Source: Prorocentrum cordatum
Lineage: Eukaryota > Sar > Dinophyceae > Prorocentrales > Prorocentraceae
Reading direction: 5' to 3'
Length of the DNA stretch: 24,915 nt
Assembly (NCBI GenBank): GCA_963575745.1
Contig: CAUYUJ010015748.1
Coordinates: 290,001-314,915, forward strand
Part shown: piece after piece, positions 8,790-16,340 of the stretch
Position numbering within the stretch: position 1 is the stretch's first letter
How the letters are laid out: each line of letters starts with the position of its first letter
The notes under the pieces: generated by a model
Told to the model about the DNA's origin: nothing
Database searches by the model: none
What the model saw: the letters and a program-made list of their open reading frames with translations, nothing else
Made by a program: the position numbers and the translations under genes

Positions 8790-9515
8790 ATTCAAAATGT
8801 GGCCCAGGAATGGAATTCTGGGAACTCGAAAACACGAAGTGGCCTACAGTTGGCTCCGGGCATTCAAATCATGCCCAGCGGAAATGGAGTTCTGGGAACT
8901 CGAAGACCACGGAATGGCCTACAGTTGGCCCCGGTCATTCAAAATCATGCCCAGAAAAGAAGTAACAAACAAAAACTAAAAAAAATCCAAAGAAAAAAAA
9001 AGAAAAAAAGAAAAGATAATTGTGGAATAGTTTCTCATGGGAACTCGAAGACCACGGAATGGCCTACAGTTGGCCCCGGTCATTCAAAATCATGCCCAGG
9101 AATGGAGTTCTGGGAACTCGAAGAACACGACGTGGCCTACAGCTGGCTCCGGGCATTCAAAATCATGCCCAGGAATTGAGTTCTGGGAGCTCGAAGAACA
9201 CGAAGTGGCCTACTGTTGGCTCCGGGCATTCAAAATCATGCCCAAGAATGGAGTTCTGGGAACTCGAAGACCACGAAGTGGCCTACAGTTGGCTCCGGGC
9301 ATTCAAAATCATACCCAGGAGTGGAGTTCTGGGAGCTCGAAGACCACGAAATGGCCTACAGTTGGCCCCGGGCATTAAAAATCATGCCCAGGAATGGAGT
9401 TCTGGGAACTCGAAGAACACGACGTGGCCTACAGCTGGCTCCGGGCATTCAAAATCATGCCCAGGAATGGAGTTCTGGGAACTGGAAAACCACGAAGTGC
9501 GTTACTATTGGCTAA
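8790..9515 (+). repeat. 73-bp tandem array, about 9 units
   Basis: ATTCAAAATCATGCCCAGGA recurs with starts near 8790, 8862, 8937, 9082, 9155, 9228, 9301, 9374 and 9447, a 72-75-bp step. Each unit contains two dyads: GGGCAT-8 bases-ATGCCC, and GAGTTC-TGG-GAACTC. The remainder reads CGAAGACCACGAAGTGGCC and then TACAGTTGGCTCC. The array starts without a gap at the end of the CCTCAG array. The unit has no stop in any plus frame, which explains the overlapping long frames in all three frames. Confidence 0.96.
8956..9024 (+). repeat. A-rich insert in the 73-bp array
   Basis: A strongly A-rich block, with runs of 7-9 A, lies between CATGCCCAG and GGAAT of one repeat unit. Distance between the flanking anchors is 145 bp, so the extra DNA is about 72 bp, close to one unit length. 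It is the most AT-rich patch of the window. It could be a retroposed poly(A)-like tail or a diverged unit; I see no target-site duplication. Confidence 0.75.
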
Positions 9516-9747
9516 AAAAAGAGTCCCCGGATTCCCGGGGCACCCGTCCGGCATCTGCCCAGACCCCCCTGGGGAATCATGATGCTCTCTTTTGAGACCA
9601 CTAGAAACCTGTCAGTCTTCGCTGTTAGGTAATATGAGGAAATGTCATGGCCCACGCCATGATATCCACACACCCCTAGGTCATCACCCCCCTCATGGCC
9701 GCCCCCGAGATAAAGGTCCAGGTCCTCGCAAACTTGCAACAAACGCC
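9516..9747. other. No gene recognised
   Basis: Unique-looking sequence between the 73-bp array and a family A copy. A small palindrome CCCCGGATTCCCGGGG occurs at 9525-9540. Nothing else is supported. Confidence 0.4.
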
Positions 9748-9890
9748 ACGACGGAAATCCTTTTGAACTTTCGGCCTCCAGGTGCCCGTGCCCTGCCCTG
9801 GGGCCGTCAAGACAACGACTCGGGGTGAACAAATCCAGTCGAGGGGAAGTGGCCCAGACCTCTGGGGAGCCGCGCTGTGAACAACAGAAC
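9748..9890 (+). repeat. Dispersed repeat family A, copy 2
   Basis: Blocks are GACGGAAATCCTTTTGAACT, TTCGGCCTCC, GCCCTGGGGCCGTCAAGAC, AACGACTCGGGGTGAACAAA and GAGGGGAAGTGG, in the same order as at 14418-14583. Confidence 0.7.
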
Positions 9891-10324
9891 GGACCCCCTG
9901 AGAGGATACAAAAGAAACGGGCACACTGCCCAGCACCGCGTGTTGCCCCAACCCGGCAGCGATCGCTGTTGGGCAGGTGGCATTCTGTCTCAAATGGACA
10001 ACGTCCGCGGCGACACCGACAGCGAGTCCTGCTTAAAATGGGCAGGACATGCTGTTGGTCTTTGTGTTTTTTTGTCCCCCCTCCCCCCCCCTCCCCCCCC
10101 GGGACCGTGGCAGGGTTCGGGGTAACCCCACCGCAGTCCCAGGATTCCTCATCTCTTCCCTATGTTCCGGACGTTCGTCTTCCCCGCCGCTTCCTATGCG
10201 CTCCATACTTCCTGGAGGATCGACGACTCTTTGCGCCTGTGTGTGTTTTTGGTTCCCGCCCCCCTCCTGGGCGTGGGAGGTCTGGGGACACCGAGCCTGG
10301 GCCAAGGGTGGGCCCAGGCAGCAG
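9891..10324. other. Unassigned, with a pyrimidine tract at 10055-10101
   Basis: No domain is recognised in the short plus frames. At 10055-10101 a T-run followed by long C-runs makes a strong pyrimidine tract. It resembles the tracts before splice acceptors but has no clean AG-coding transition after it. Confidence 0.4.
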
Positions 10325-10799
10325 GGGGGGCGGCCCTCCAAAGAGGGCGGCGGGGCCTCGTCGAAAGCCCGCTCGGCTGCTTCTGAGGAGCCTCTCGAAA
10401 AGCCTCCGGGGCCTGCTAACTTACCGGTGTTGGGTGTTTTTTTTATGCGAGTGCATGCCAATCTTATGGTTTGTTTGAATACTATGTGTTATTGACGGGG
10501 GGCGCTTTTTTAATGCGAGCATATGCTGATATGATTGGTTTTTATGCAAGAAGGCCAAGAAGGCCCCGCCCAGTCTCCTTGGCAGCCCTTCGCCTTCTCG
10601 GAAGGCTGGCCCACCCGTCGCGCCGTCCCCCTGGTGGGCGCTGCCGAGGCGCAAGGTGGCCATGAGCCCGGGGGCGGTATCGGCACCCGTCGGTCGGAAT
10701 GAGTGGGCCGAAGCAAGACGTGACCGCATCCTCTGTATAGTAAAGCATCCCCACTTCCATGTGTACCCATCGGTCGGAAGAAGTAGGTATAAACATTAA
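10325..10799 (+). CDS. Candidate two-exon gene, unrecognised basic/proline-rich protein (partial)
   Basis: Exon 1 (about 10325-10426, after CCCAGGCAGCAG) reads RPSKEGGGASSKARSAASEE and then PLEKPPGPANLP. A GTGTTG donor begins at 10427 and a TATGCAAG acceptor ends at 10550, both at phase 0. The reading frame then continues through exon 2 (10551-10796) as KAKKAPPSLLGSPSPSRKAG, WWALPRRKVAMSPG and later NEWAEARRDRILCIVKHPHF, ending at TAA 10797-10799. The 124-bp AT-rich intron contrasts with GC-rich exons. Lys/Pro/Ser-rich composition suggests disorder, and no domain is recognised. The start of the gene is not identified. The end of exon 2 overlaps repeat family C, which weakens the case. Confidence 0.33.
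10427..10550 (+). other. AT-rich block with internal direct repeat, possible GT-AG intron
   Basis: Two related segments lie about 70 bp apart: TTTTTTTATGCGAGTGCATG near 10437 and CTTTTTTAATGCGAGCATAT near 10505. Each is followed by a TGATTGGTTTT- or TATGGTTTG-like tail. The block starts GTGTTG and ends GCAAG. It is markedly AT-richer than either side, as expected for an intron or a small insertion. Confidence 0.5.
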
Positions 10800-10950
10800 G
10801 TAGGAAGGCGCTGAAAATAGATTGGGTGCCCGCTCGCCCCCTAAAGAGGACGGACAAGGTGAAGCCATTCGATCATTGAAGTAGGAAGGCGCTTAAAGAA
10901 GATTGGAGTATGGGGATCCAAAAACACCTACTCTCAACGACCGATGGGTA
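10791..10950 (+). repeat. Dispersed repeat family C, copies 2 (partial) and 3
   Basis: Copy 2 at about 10794-10830 has ATTAAGTAGGAAGGCGCTG and GATTGGGTGC. Copy 3 at 10868-10950 has CGATCATTGAAGTAGGAAGG, CGCTTAAAGAAGATTGG, GGGGATCC and CTCTCAACGACC. A perfect 13-bp inverted pair brackets them: TACCCATCGGTCG at 10764-10776 and CGACCGATGGGTA at 10938-10950. Confidence 0.7.
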
Positions 10951-10984
10951 TCTCTTTCTTCACGGGTTTGAACGTGGTTTAATT

Positions 10985-11160
10985 TCAAGCAGCAGGTGTG
11001 GAGGCCGACCTGTATTATTCCTTCCAAACCAAAGTTCCTATCGTAGCTCTGATTGCGAAGATGTCTGTGGCGGAACGCGATCCAGACTTCCTAAGATCGA
11101 CATCTCCGGGGAAAACTGCATTAATCGCTTCGCTCATTCCGCCGGCCCTGGAGCGCTATT
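10985..11160 (+). CDS. Possible exon or ORF fragment, unrecognised
   Basis: One plus frame reads GVEADLYYSFQTKVPIVALI, then AKMSVAERDPDFLRSTSPGK, then TALIASLIPPALERYL. It has a protein-like balance of hydrophobic and charged residues and lower GC than its surroundings. SPGKTALI recalls a P-loop but lacks the GxxGxGK spacing, so I do not claim a nucleotide-binding site. The frame then enters a Leu/Gly/Trp repeat tract (11146-11300). No start codon or splice site is certain. Confidence 0.25.
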
Positions 11161-11300
11161 TGGGGCCTCTTGGGGCCGTCTTGGGGGCTTCTTGGGGGCT
11201 TCTTGGGAGCGTCTTGGGGCTCACTGGCGGCGTATTGGGCTCTCCTGCAGATGGGGCCTCTTGGGGGGCTCTTGGGGGCCCCTTGGGGCGGGAGGGGGGG
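11146..11300 (+). repeat. Degenerate TTGGGGGCTTC-type tandem repeat
   Basis: About 150 bp of TTGGGG-based units about 10-20 bp long (TCTTGGGGCCGTCTTGGGGG). Read on plus they give LGASWGLLG-like peptides. The same repeat type, opposite in orientation, fills 22800-24180. Confidence 0.8.
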
Positions 11301-11646
11301 TAGTCGATTGCAGGCCCCCCCTCGGAGGCCACGATCCTCGTGAGGGGTGGCGAAAAATAGCCTCCCCCCTGGGGATCGCCCGGGGATCAGCCGGGGATCG
11401 GCCGGGGTACTTTTCGTCCGGGGCCCCCCCCGGGGCCGCCCCGCGCGCGTGAACTTGAAATATTGTGAAGTGGTTACCGGGGATCTTAGCACGCCTCTGG
11501 CCCGTTGGGCCGGCGAATTTTCCTGCCAGGACCCCGAGACTTCGTATCCCCATGGCATATTCTCACCAGCGTACGGCTGGGAAGGCGGTGGAAGCAACAT
11601 TGGGTTTCCCCCCGCCCCCCGAAGAGGAGGGAAGAGAGAGAACCAC
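11301..11646. other. No gene recognised
   Basis: Contains a small run of GGGGATCGCCC/GGGGATCAGCC/GGGGATCGGCC steps at 11371-11406 (about a 13-base tandem). Otherwise GC-rich sequence with frames on both strands that show no domain. Confidence 0.4.
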
Positions 11647-11730
11647 TCGATCATTGAAGTAGCAAGGCGCCCTCAGAAGTAGACTGGGATCCGCAAACCC
11701 AGAAGTATCTACTGTCCACGAACGGCACGT
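11647..11730 (+). repeat. Dispersed repeat family C, copy 4
   Basis: CTCGATCATTGAAGTAGCAA, GGCGCCCTCAGAAGTAGACT, GGGATCCGCAAACCC, then ATCTACTGTCCACGAACGG. It aligns in order with copy 3. Confidence 0.7.
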
Positions 11731-11828
11731 GCCTTTCCCACCGATCCCGGGCCCGGGTGGGCCAGGCCAGGGTCGGTGTTCGGAGCAGGCCGGACGGAGA
11801 CAACGGCAGTTCAACATCGGTCTCCAGA

Positions 11829-12180
11829 CCCCTCTGGGGGTCCAAACGCACCAGTTTTCCGAGCCGCGTCCAGCCGCGGCGACAAAGGCGGCACCCCGAA
11901 GGCCAACTACCGTTGTCCAGAGGCCTCCCAGAACGAGGTCCGAGCAGGTGGGGTCGGAGGACCGCGCCGCGCCGCCGACATCGACGACGCATTGGCGACC
12001 TCGAGGTGGAGAAAATCGAGCTCCGCATGGAGCCGCACCGCTGGTGCATCGGCACCACCTGCTCGGAATCGGACCCCATCAAGGAGGCCTGGAGAAAACC
12101 GCACGGATTCTTCGAACCGCGTCCAGCCGTGGCGACGAGGGGACCCTCCGAGGGACAACTGCCGTTGCCTCCACTCGGTG
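11829..12180 (+). repeat. Dispersed repeat family B, copies 1 and 2
   Basis: Copy 1 is 11829-11920: CCCCTCTGGGGGTCCAAACG, then TTTTCCGAGCCGCGTCCAGC, then CGCGGCGACAAAGGCGG and AAGGCCAACTACCGTTGT. Copy 2 is about 12110-12180: TTCGAACCGCGTCCAGCCGT, GGCGACGAGGGGACCC, GACAACTGCCGTTGCC. Copies also occur at 12606-12680 and 20222-20277. The interval 11921-12109 between them shows no recognised gene. Confidence 0.7.
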
Positions 12181-12182
12181 TC

Positions 12183-12440
12183 GACATCCGAGCCCTACCC
12201 CACCGACCATCGGTTCTCCTGAGGCGATGGGAGGCGGGGGTAGGATTCGGATTTCGCCACGTTCCCGACGAATCCTGAATCCTACCCCCACCAATCATGG
12301 ATTCTCCTGACTCAAGGGAAGGTGGGGGTATGACTCGGATTTCTCCACGTGCTCGACGAATCCCGAACCCTGCCTCCGCCGTCCATCGAGTTGTCCGAAT
12401 CATTGATCGGCGATGATACGGGCAGGATTTCGCAGCCGAC
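12183..12440 (+). repeat. Three tandem foldback units
   Basis: Each unit has a CGAACCCTACCCC-type arm, a short spacer with CATCGGTTCTCCTGA-type centre, and a complementary GGGGGTAGGATTCGGATTTC-type arm. The units lie near 12186-12262, 12276-12345 and 12362-12437. A fourth, at 12688-12758, follows family B copy 3 and has a perfect 8-bp centre stem (ATCGATTC-TCCT-GAATCGAT). They look like small hairpin-forming repeats. Confidence 0.7.
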
Positions 12441-12499
12441 AGCTATCGCTGTCTCAACTTGCCCTCTTCTAAACATCATGACGGGAGCCCCAGACCCAT

Positions 12500-12760
12500 C
12501 ATGCTGCGCCATGCTTCGAGCGGGATCGATCTGTGAAGATCCCCCAGCCCGAAACTGGGCCACAACGCCCGGCTCGCAACATTCTGAGACCCCAAGATCT
12601 CAAAAGGTTTCCGAGCCGCGTCCAGCCGTGGCGACGAGAGCACCCCCCCCAAAGGCCAACTGCCGTTGTTTCAACTCGGTGGCGACATTCGAACCCTGCC
12701 CCACCAACCATCGATTCTCCTGAATCGATGGGAGGTGAAGGTAGGATTCGGATTTCGCCG
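12500..12760 (+). repeat. Family D copy 3 joined to family B copy 3 and a foldback unit
   Basis: Bases 12500-12606 carry CTGCGCCATGCTTCGAGCGG, GATCGATCTGTGAAG, GCCCGGCTCGCAACATTCTG and AGACCCCAAG. Bases 12606-12680 carry GGTTTCCGAGCCGCGTCCAG, CCGTGGCGACGAGAG and GGCCAACTGCCGTTGTTTC. Bases 12688-12758 are a foldback unit like those at 12183-12440. Confidence 0.7.
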
Positions 12761-12804
12761 CCAACAACTGCCGTTGCCTCACGTCGCCCTCCTCGGGATC
12801 GGCG

Positions 12805-12875
12805 AAATAGGAAGGAGGAGTGACGAGGAGGAGGAGGAGGAGGGGGAGGAGGAGGGGGAGGAGTAGGGAGCAGGA
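12805..12875 (+). repeat. GGA microsatellite
   Basis: About 70 bases of GGA/GGGGA triplets (AGGAGGAGGAGGAGG), following the family B/foldback mosaic. Confidence 0.9.
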
Positions 12876-13210
12876 AGAGGACGAACGAACGCAAGTGCAA
12901 ACCCAAGACTCACCAACGAAGTTGGAATGAACCCTCCCTCCAAGATTCCCCTTCGAATGCCCCCTACAGGGGTTCACTTCCACTGAGGAAAGTGCCCCGT
13001 TAGGGGACAACCGGTTGAAGATTCTGAAGCGCACCAAAACACCATTCTCGAGACTCGAACGCCACGAGTCAACCTGACTGTTGCATCTTGACGATCCCGA
13101 GTCGCCCCAGAACGCCGTTCCTGGGACTTCAACAGCGCGAATCATTGTGAATGTTGCGCCCTGAGAGTCCTCAATCATTGCCAAAGACCATTCCTGGTAC
13201 GCTGACCATG
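12876..13210. other. No gene recognised
   Basis: Moderate-GC, non-repetitive sequence with no long convincing frame. Some words (CGAATCATTGTGAATGTTGC) vaguely resemble the following 82-bp array, so it may be its decayed edge. Confidence 0.35.
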
Positions 13211-13566
13211 GACATTCGTGAAACGCTGGCGACTGTTTAAGACACGTGCGCGCGGCGCTAAAGCGAGAAGATCATGTTGAAGAGAAACCGCCCTCAATGA
13301 AAAACTCTTGCATGTTCTTAACACGAATGTTCGCGGCGCTACGGCAAAACCACATTTTGAAAACCGCCCACCTTCAATCCGTGAAACTCTTGCGATTATC
13401 TAAACGAATGTGCGCGACACTAAAGCGGGAACCACATTTTGAAAACCACCCGTCATCAATCCGTGAAGCTGTCGCGAATCTTTAAAACGAGTGTGCGTGG
13501 CGCTGAGGCGAGAACCACACTTTGAAAACCACCCGCCCTCAATCCGTGAAGCTGTTGCCACATTCT
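13211..13566 (+). repeat. ~82-bp tandem array, about 4.3 units
   Basis: The anchor GTGCGCGCGGCGCTAAAGCG and its variants recur at 13246, 13328, 13409 and 13492. Between anchors each unit has AACCACATTTTGAAAACC, a CCCTCAATCCGTGAA block and CTCTTGCGATT. The steps are 81-83 bp. Confidence 0.92.
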
Positions 13567-13672
13567 AAGCTCCAGGGTCATAGGTGGTGGGGAAGTCTCG
13601 AGCGAAACGCCCAACCCGCCCTTTCGACCTGCCTCGGGGGCCGACAGGGAGGAGTTGTCCACAAGTAGAAAG

Positions 13673-13810
13673 AATGGAGAAGGAGGACGAGGACGTGGAG
13701 GAGGAGGAGGATCAGGAGAAGAAGGACGAGGATGAGGATGAGGAGGAGGAGGCGGAGGACGAGGAGGCGGAGGACGAGGAGGCGGAGGGCGAGGAGGAGG
13801 GGCAAGAGGC
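13673..13810 (+). repeat. GAG/GAC low-complexity tract
   Basis: GGAGGAGGACGAGGA-type triplets encode acidic Glu/Asp runs on plus and Ser runs on minus. A 153-codon acidic plus frame (13584-14045) spans it, but its downstream half is antisense to the DUF5672-like exon. I therefore treat the frame as a composition artefact. Confidence 0.85.
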
Positions 13811-13839
13811 GCTGGAGGAGGCGCACAGGATCCTCTGTA

Positions 13840-14014
13840 TCGGCGAGGTGGCCACGAGCCGACGCCCCCCGACGCTGTGCCGCAGCGCTGCGCGCATGAA
13901 GGCCACGCCGCGCAGGCACAGGCCGCCGTTGCCCACGCCGCCCAGCTCCGGGCGCAGGGGCGCCCAGCTCCACGGCGCCCCCACGAGGTCCGGGCCGAAC
14001 GAGGCGGGGGGTAC
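13840..14014 (-). CDS. Exon resembling the DUF5672 domain
   Basis: The minus strand reads VPPASFGPDLVGAPW, a short linker, then GGVGNGGLCLRGVAFMRAAL and RHSVGGRRLV. The pairing of a DxVGAPW segment with VGNGGxxLRxxxFM about 12 residues later is the hallmark I associate with DUF5672, a glycosyltransferase-like domain of unknown function. The sequence before it on the minus strand is TTTGTTTTCCCCTTAG, a good splice acceptor with AG at 14015-14014, and Val would be split across the junction. The frame is open further upstream to 14071, so splicing is not compulsory. Downstream the frame runs into a serine-rich readthrough of a GAG tract, so the exon should end before about 13840. The rest of the gene was not found in the window; it may be a fragment. 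Confidence 0.5.
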
Positions 14015-14071
14015 TAAGGGGAAAACAAACCTACCTCGCTTTTGACCACCCTCGCTTCCAAGAGATACCAA

Positions 14072-14417
14072 ACGATGCCAAATTGCAGCCTGTACTGGTC
14101 AGGCCGCTTGACGAGGAGGCGCGTGGTATGGCTTGGTTTTGCCTGGAAGCGAAAGCGGGGGAGGTAATTCACGCTCTGAGGTACACCCTCCCATCGGCTA
14201 CACGCAAGAGAGACCCTGGGCAGGAATGGCCTTTCGTGCGCTGCCAAAGTGCGCGGCCGGGGGGGGGGCTCTTTGGGGGCACCACCCAGGCGCGCAAGCC
14301 GCTGCTATCGCATCGCGTTCATCGATCGGGGAGCCGCAGTGGGCCCGCACCAAAGGTCACTCCGGCGAAAGGTCACTCTTACGTGTAGTCGATCCCGCCC
14401 CAAAGACATCGGGCGTC
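14072..14417. other. No gene recognised
   Basis: Short frames occur on both strands. A minus frame through 14014-14247 has a fairly protein-like composition (FRFQAKPSHTTRLLVK) but no domain, and its ends are undefined. Confidence 0.35.
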
Positions 14418-14583
14418 CCGAAAAAGCCGAGACGGAGGCTCTGCATCGTTTTCGGCCTCTCGGGGCCCTCGCCACGCCTCGGGGCCGTCAAACAACGACT
14501 CGGGATGAAAAACCGGTCCTGGGGAAGTGGTCGGGAGGTCGGGGGCCCGTGTCTCGGAAAAAATCGTAACGTCGGATGTCTGG
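14418..14583 (+). repeat. Dispersed repeat family A, copy 3 (best copy)
   Basis: Blocks: AAGCCGAGACGGAGGCTCTG, CATCGTTTTCGGCCTCTCGG, GGCCCTCGCCACGCCTCGGG, GCCGTCAAACAACGACTCGG, GATGAAAAACCGGTCCTGGG, GAAGTGGTCGGGAGGTCGGG, GGCCCGTGTCTCGGAAAAAA and ACGTCGGATGTCTGG. It is the fullest copy in the window and serves as the reference for the others. No coding capacity beyond short frames, no clear poly(A) tail, and no polymerase III boxes that I can see. Confidence 0.8.
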
Positions 14584-15405
14584 GCTTGCACCGTGGAAAC
14601 ATCATGCCGGGGGAAAGGGCCAGAAAACTATTCCGCCCATGGGGGCCTCTAGATACCAGGCCCCCACGGGGGCCCTCGGGAATCTTCTCGGGACAGAGAT
14701 CCAGCCCCGGTGCAGGGGTCGGATCGTGATCTCACAGTGCCCAGGTCGCGAAGCAACACAAATCACGTCGGGGGTCACGGACGGGCCGAGAGGCCAGAGC
14801 GTGTACGGCAGGTTCGTGTTGTGCCGACGTCGGCGTTGGTTTCTGACACCGCGAGGGGCATTCCACCTTGAGCGATCGGCCGCTTCCGAAACGTCAGGTC
14901 GCTTGACATCGGCCGGCTCTTGGTCGCCAGCGGCGTTCGCAGTAAATTGAATGCCTGCGGCGGGGTCGCCGCCAGTCGGCACGACGCGAACCTACCGTAC
15001 GACATTCGAATCTTGAGGCTCCACATTTTTTGGGGGGGGACAGGGGGGGGGTCGAGGATAGGAGCGGCCGCAACACCTCACGAGTAGACCGTGCAACCCG
15101 TAGCAAATGCGGCAGGGACTGACCAATAGCATCAAATAAGATCCCAGAAATAAACAAAAAAAACACCGGCGAGAGGAGCAGAGGGGAGGAGGAGGACCCC
15201 AACGGACACGGGCCGGCTTGAGGCTCGAGGTCTTGGAGATTGTCGAGCGCCTTCTTCGCTCCCCTGCGATTTGACAGCCTCGGGATGCCTTCCAGCAGCT
15301 GCGCCTCGCCGAGGGCGTTCTGGGGGTGCCCCGATCGTCCCGAACGGCCGCAGGGGGGCAGAATTATGACCCGAACGCTAGGGGGGCAATGTCAGGGGCT
15401 ACTAC
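14584..15405. other. No gene recognised
   Basis: GC-rich, apparently single-copy sequence. Frames of up to about 125 codons occur on both strands and overlap each other without any domain. G-runs near 15029-15051 and an A-rich stretch near 15136-15166 stand out only in composition. Confidence 0.4.
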
Positions 15406-15477
15406 GCGACCAAGCGATGAACAAAAACAGAGCTGGCAGGGAGGGTTAACCACATAGCTGTTCATCGCCTGGGTCGC
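15406..15477. repeat. Inverted repeat, ~18-bp arms, 35-base loop
   Basis: GCGACCAAGCGATGAACA (15406-15423) pairs with TGTTCATCGCCTGGGTCGC (15459-15477) with one bulge and one mismatch. No target-site duplication or tail is evident. Confidence 0.8.
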
Positions 15478-15880
15478 TGGCTGCTGCCTGGCAACGTCGA
15501 CGGCGACGGCGACGACGACGAACAAATACTATCGTTCACTTCTCAATTTTCGGCGCTCGCGACCCCCACAAAGGGGTCCGACGAACAAAGGTAGGACGGA
15601 ACAAATCTGATGGCTACAACAAACGACGACATTCACGACGTCATCCCGCGACGCGAAGAAGCGCGAAACCAACCGCAAAGTAAAAAGCGTGGGGCGCGTG
15701 ACCAAAACAATATTGCTGGCATCTGCGTGCAATTCAACACCTGGGCCCGTACCGTAATTTCCGCGACGCGACCTCCTCGGAAGACGCGAGTGTGGCCTTG
15801 GCCAGGTGAACCGCCGGCTCAAGAGGGGTGGTCCACGAGGCCCTCCGACAATGGAGTCCAAGAGGGCCGTCTAGATGCCA
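15478..15880. other. No gene recognised
   Basis: Includes a short CGACGGCGACGACGACGAAC run at 15497-15522 and moderate-complexity sequence. No frame shows a domain. Confidence 0.4.
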
Positions 15881-16340
15881 CGGTCGGGGGGCCTCTCGAA
15901 GCCACCCAAACAAAGCCCCCAAAACGGGCCCAGAGCCCCCAACGCGGATCTGGAGGGCTCCACGAGAGCCCTCGCAGGGCCGCAAGGGGGCGCCCAGACG
16001 GGTTCCGCTGAGCTCCTGGTCCAACTCCGCCTGGCGGCATTGGAGGTGAGAACTCTTCGCGCCCTCGTTGCGCCGCAGGGCGCCAGGAATTCCTCAGGAG
16101 CGCAAGGGGGGCCCCAAGAGTATTCTCACAGAGCCCGTTTCCGAACTCCGCCTGACGGAGTCTGCAGCGATAAGTTGCAGTGCCCTTTTGGGGGCCGCTC
16201 GGAGCCCCCAAAGAGGCCCCAAAGGGCCTCAGGATGACCCACTCACCCAAGGAGAAACCCAGCGAACCCGTGGCCCAACTCCGCCTGACGGAGGTTTACT
16301 CTATGATTTGTTATGCCCTGTTGGGCGCCACCCGGAGCCC
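15881..16340. repeat. Degenerate ~120-130-bp repeat
   Basis: CCAACTCCGCCTGRCGG occurs near 16020, 16143 and 16275. Each is followed by a TTGCAGTGCCC- or TTATGCCCTG-type block, a TTTTGGGGGC- or TTGGGCGCC-type block, and a CGGAGCCCC block. The minus reading gives parallel peptides (GAPSGPQKGTA with LRQAEFGNG, and GAPGGAQQGIT with LRQAELGHG). The left part merges into CCCAAA-rich steps resembling the 22800-24180 array. Confidence 0.6.

Noticed and set aside
7394-8965. 523-codon plus-strand frame through the CCTCAG array
   Set aside because: Its amino acids (Ser, Ala, Gln, Pro, Leu) are only those the repeat allows, other frames are equally open, and no domain or start context is seen.
7160-9515. 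Tandem arrays considered as CRISPR
   Set aside because: Units are contiguous with no unique spacers between repeats, and the DNA is clearly eukaryotic in character.
11065-11130. SPGKTALI as an ATP-binding P-loop
   Set aside because: The GxxGxGK[ST] spacing is missing, and there is no Walker B or other ATPase motif nearby.
13584-14045. 153-codon acidic plus-strand ORF
   Set aside because: The acidic half is a GAG/GAC microsatellite and the other half is antisense to the better-supported DUF5672-like exon.
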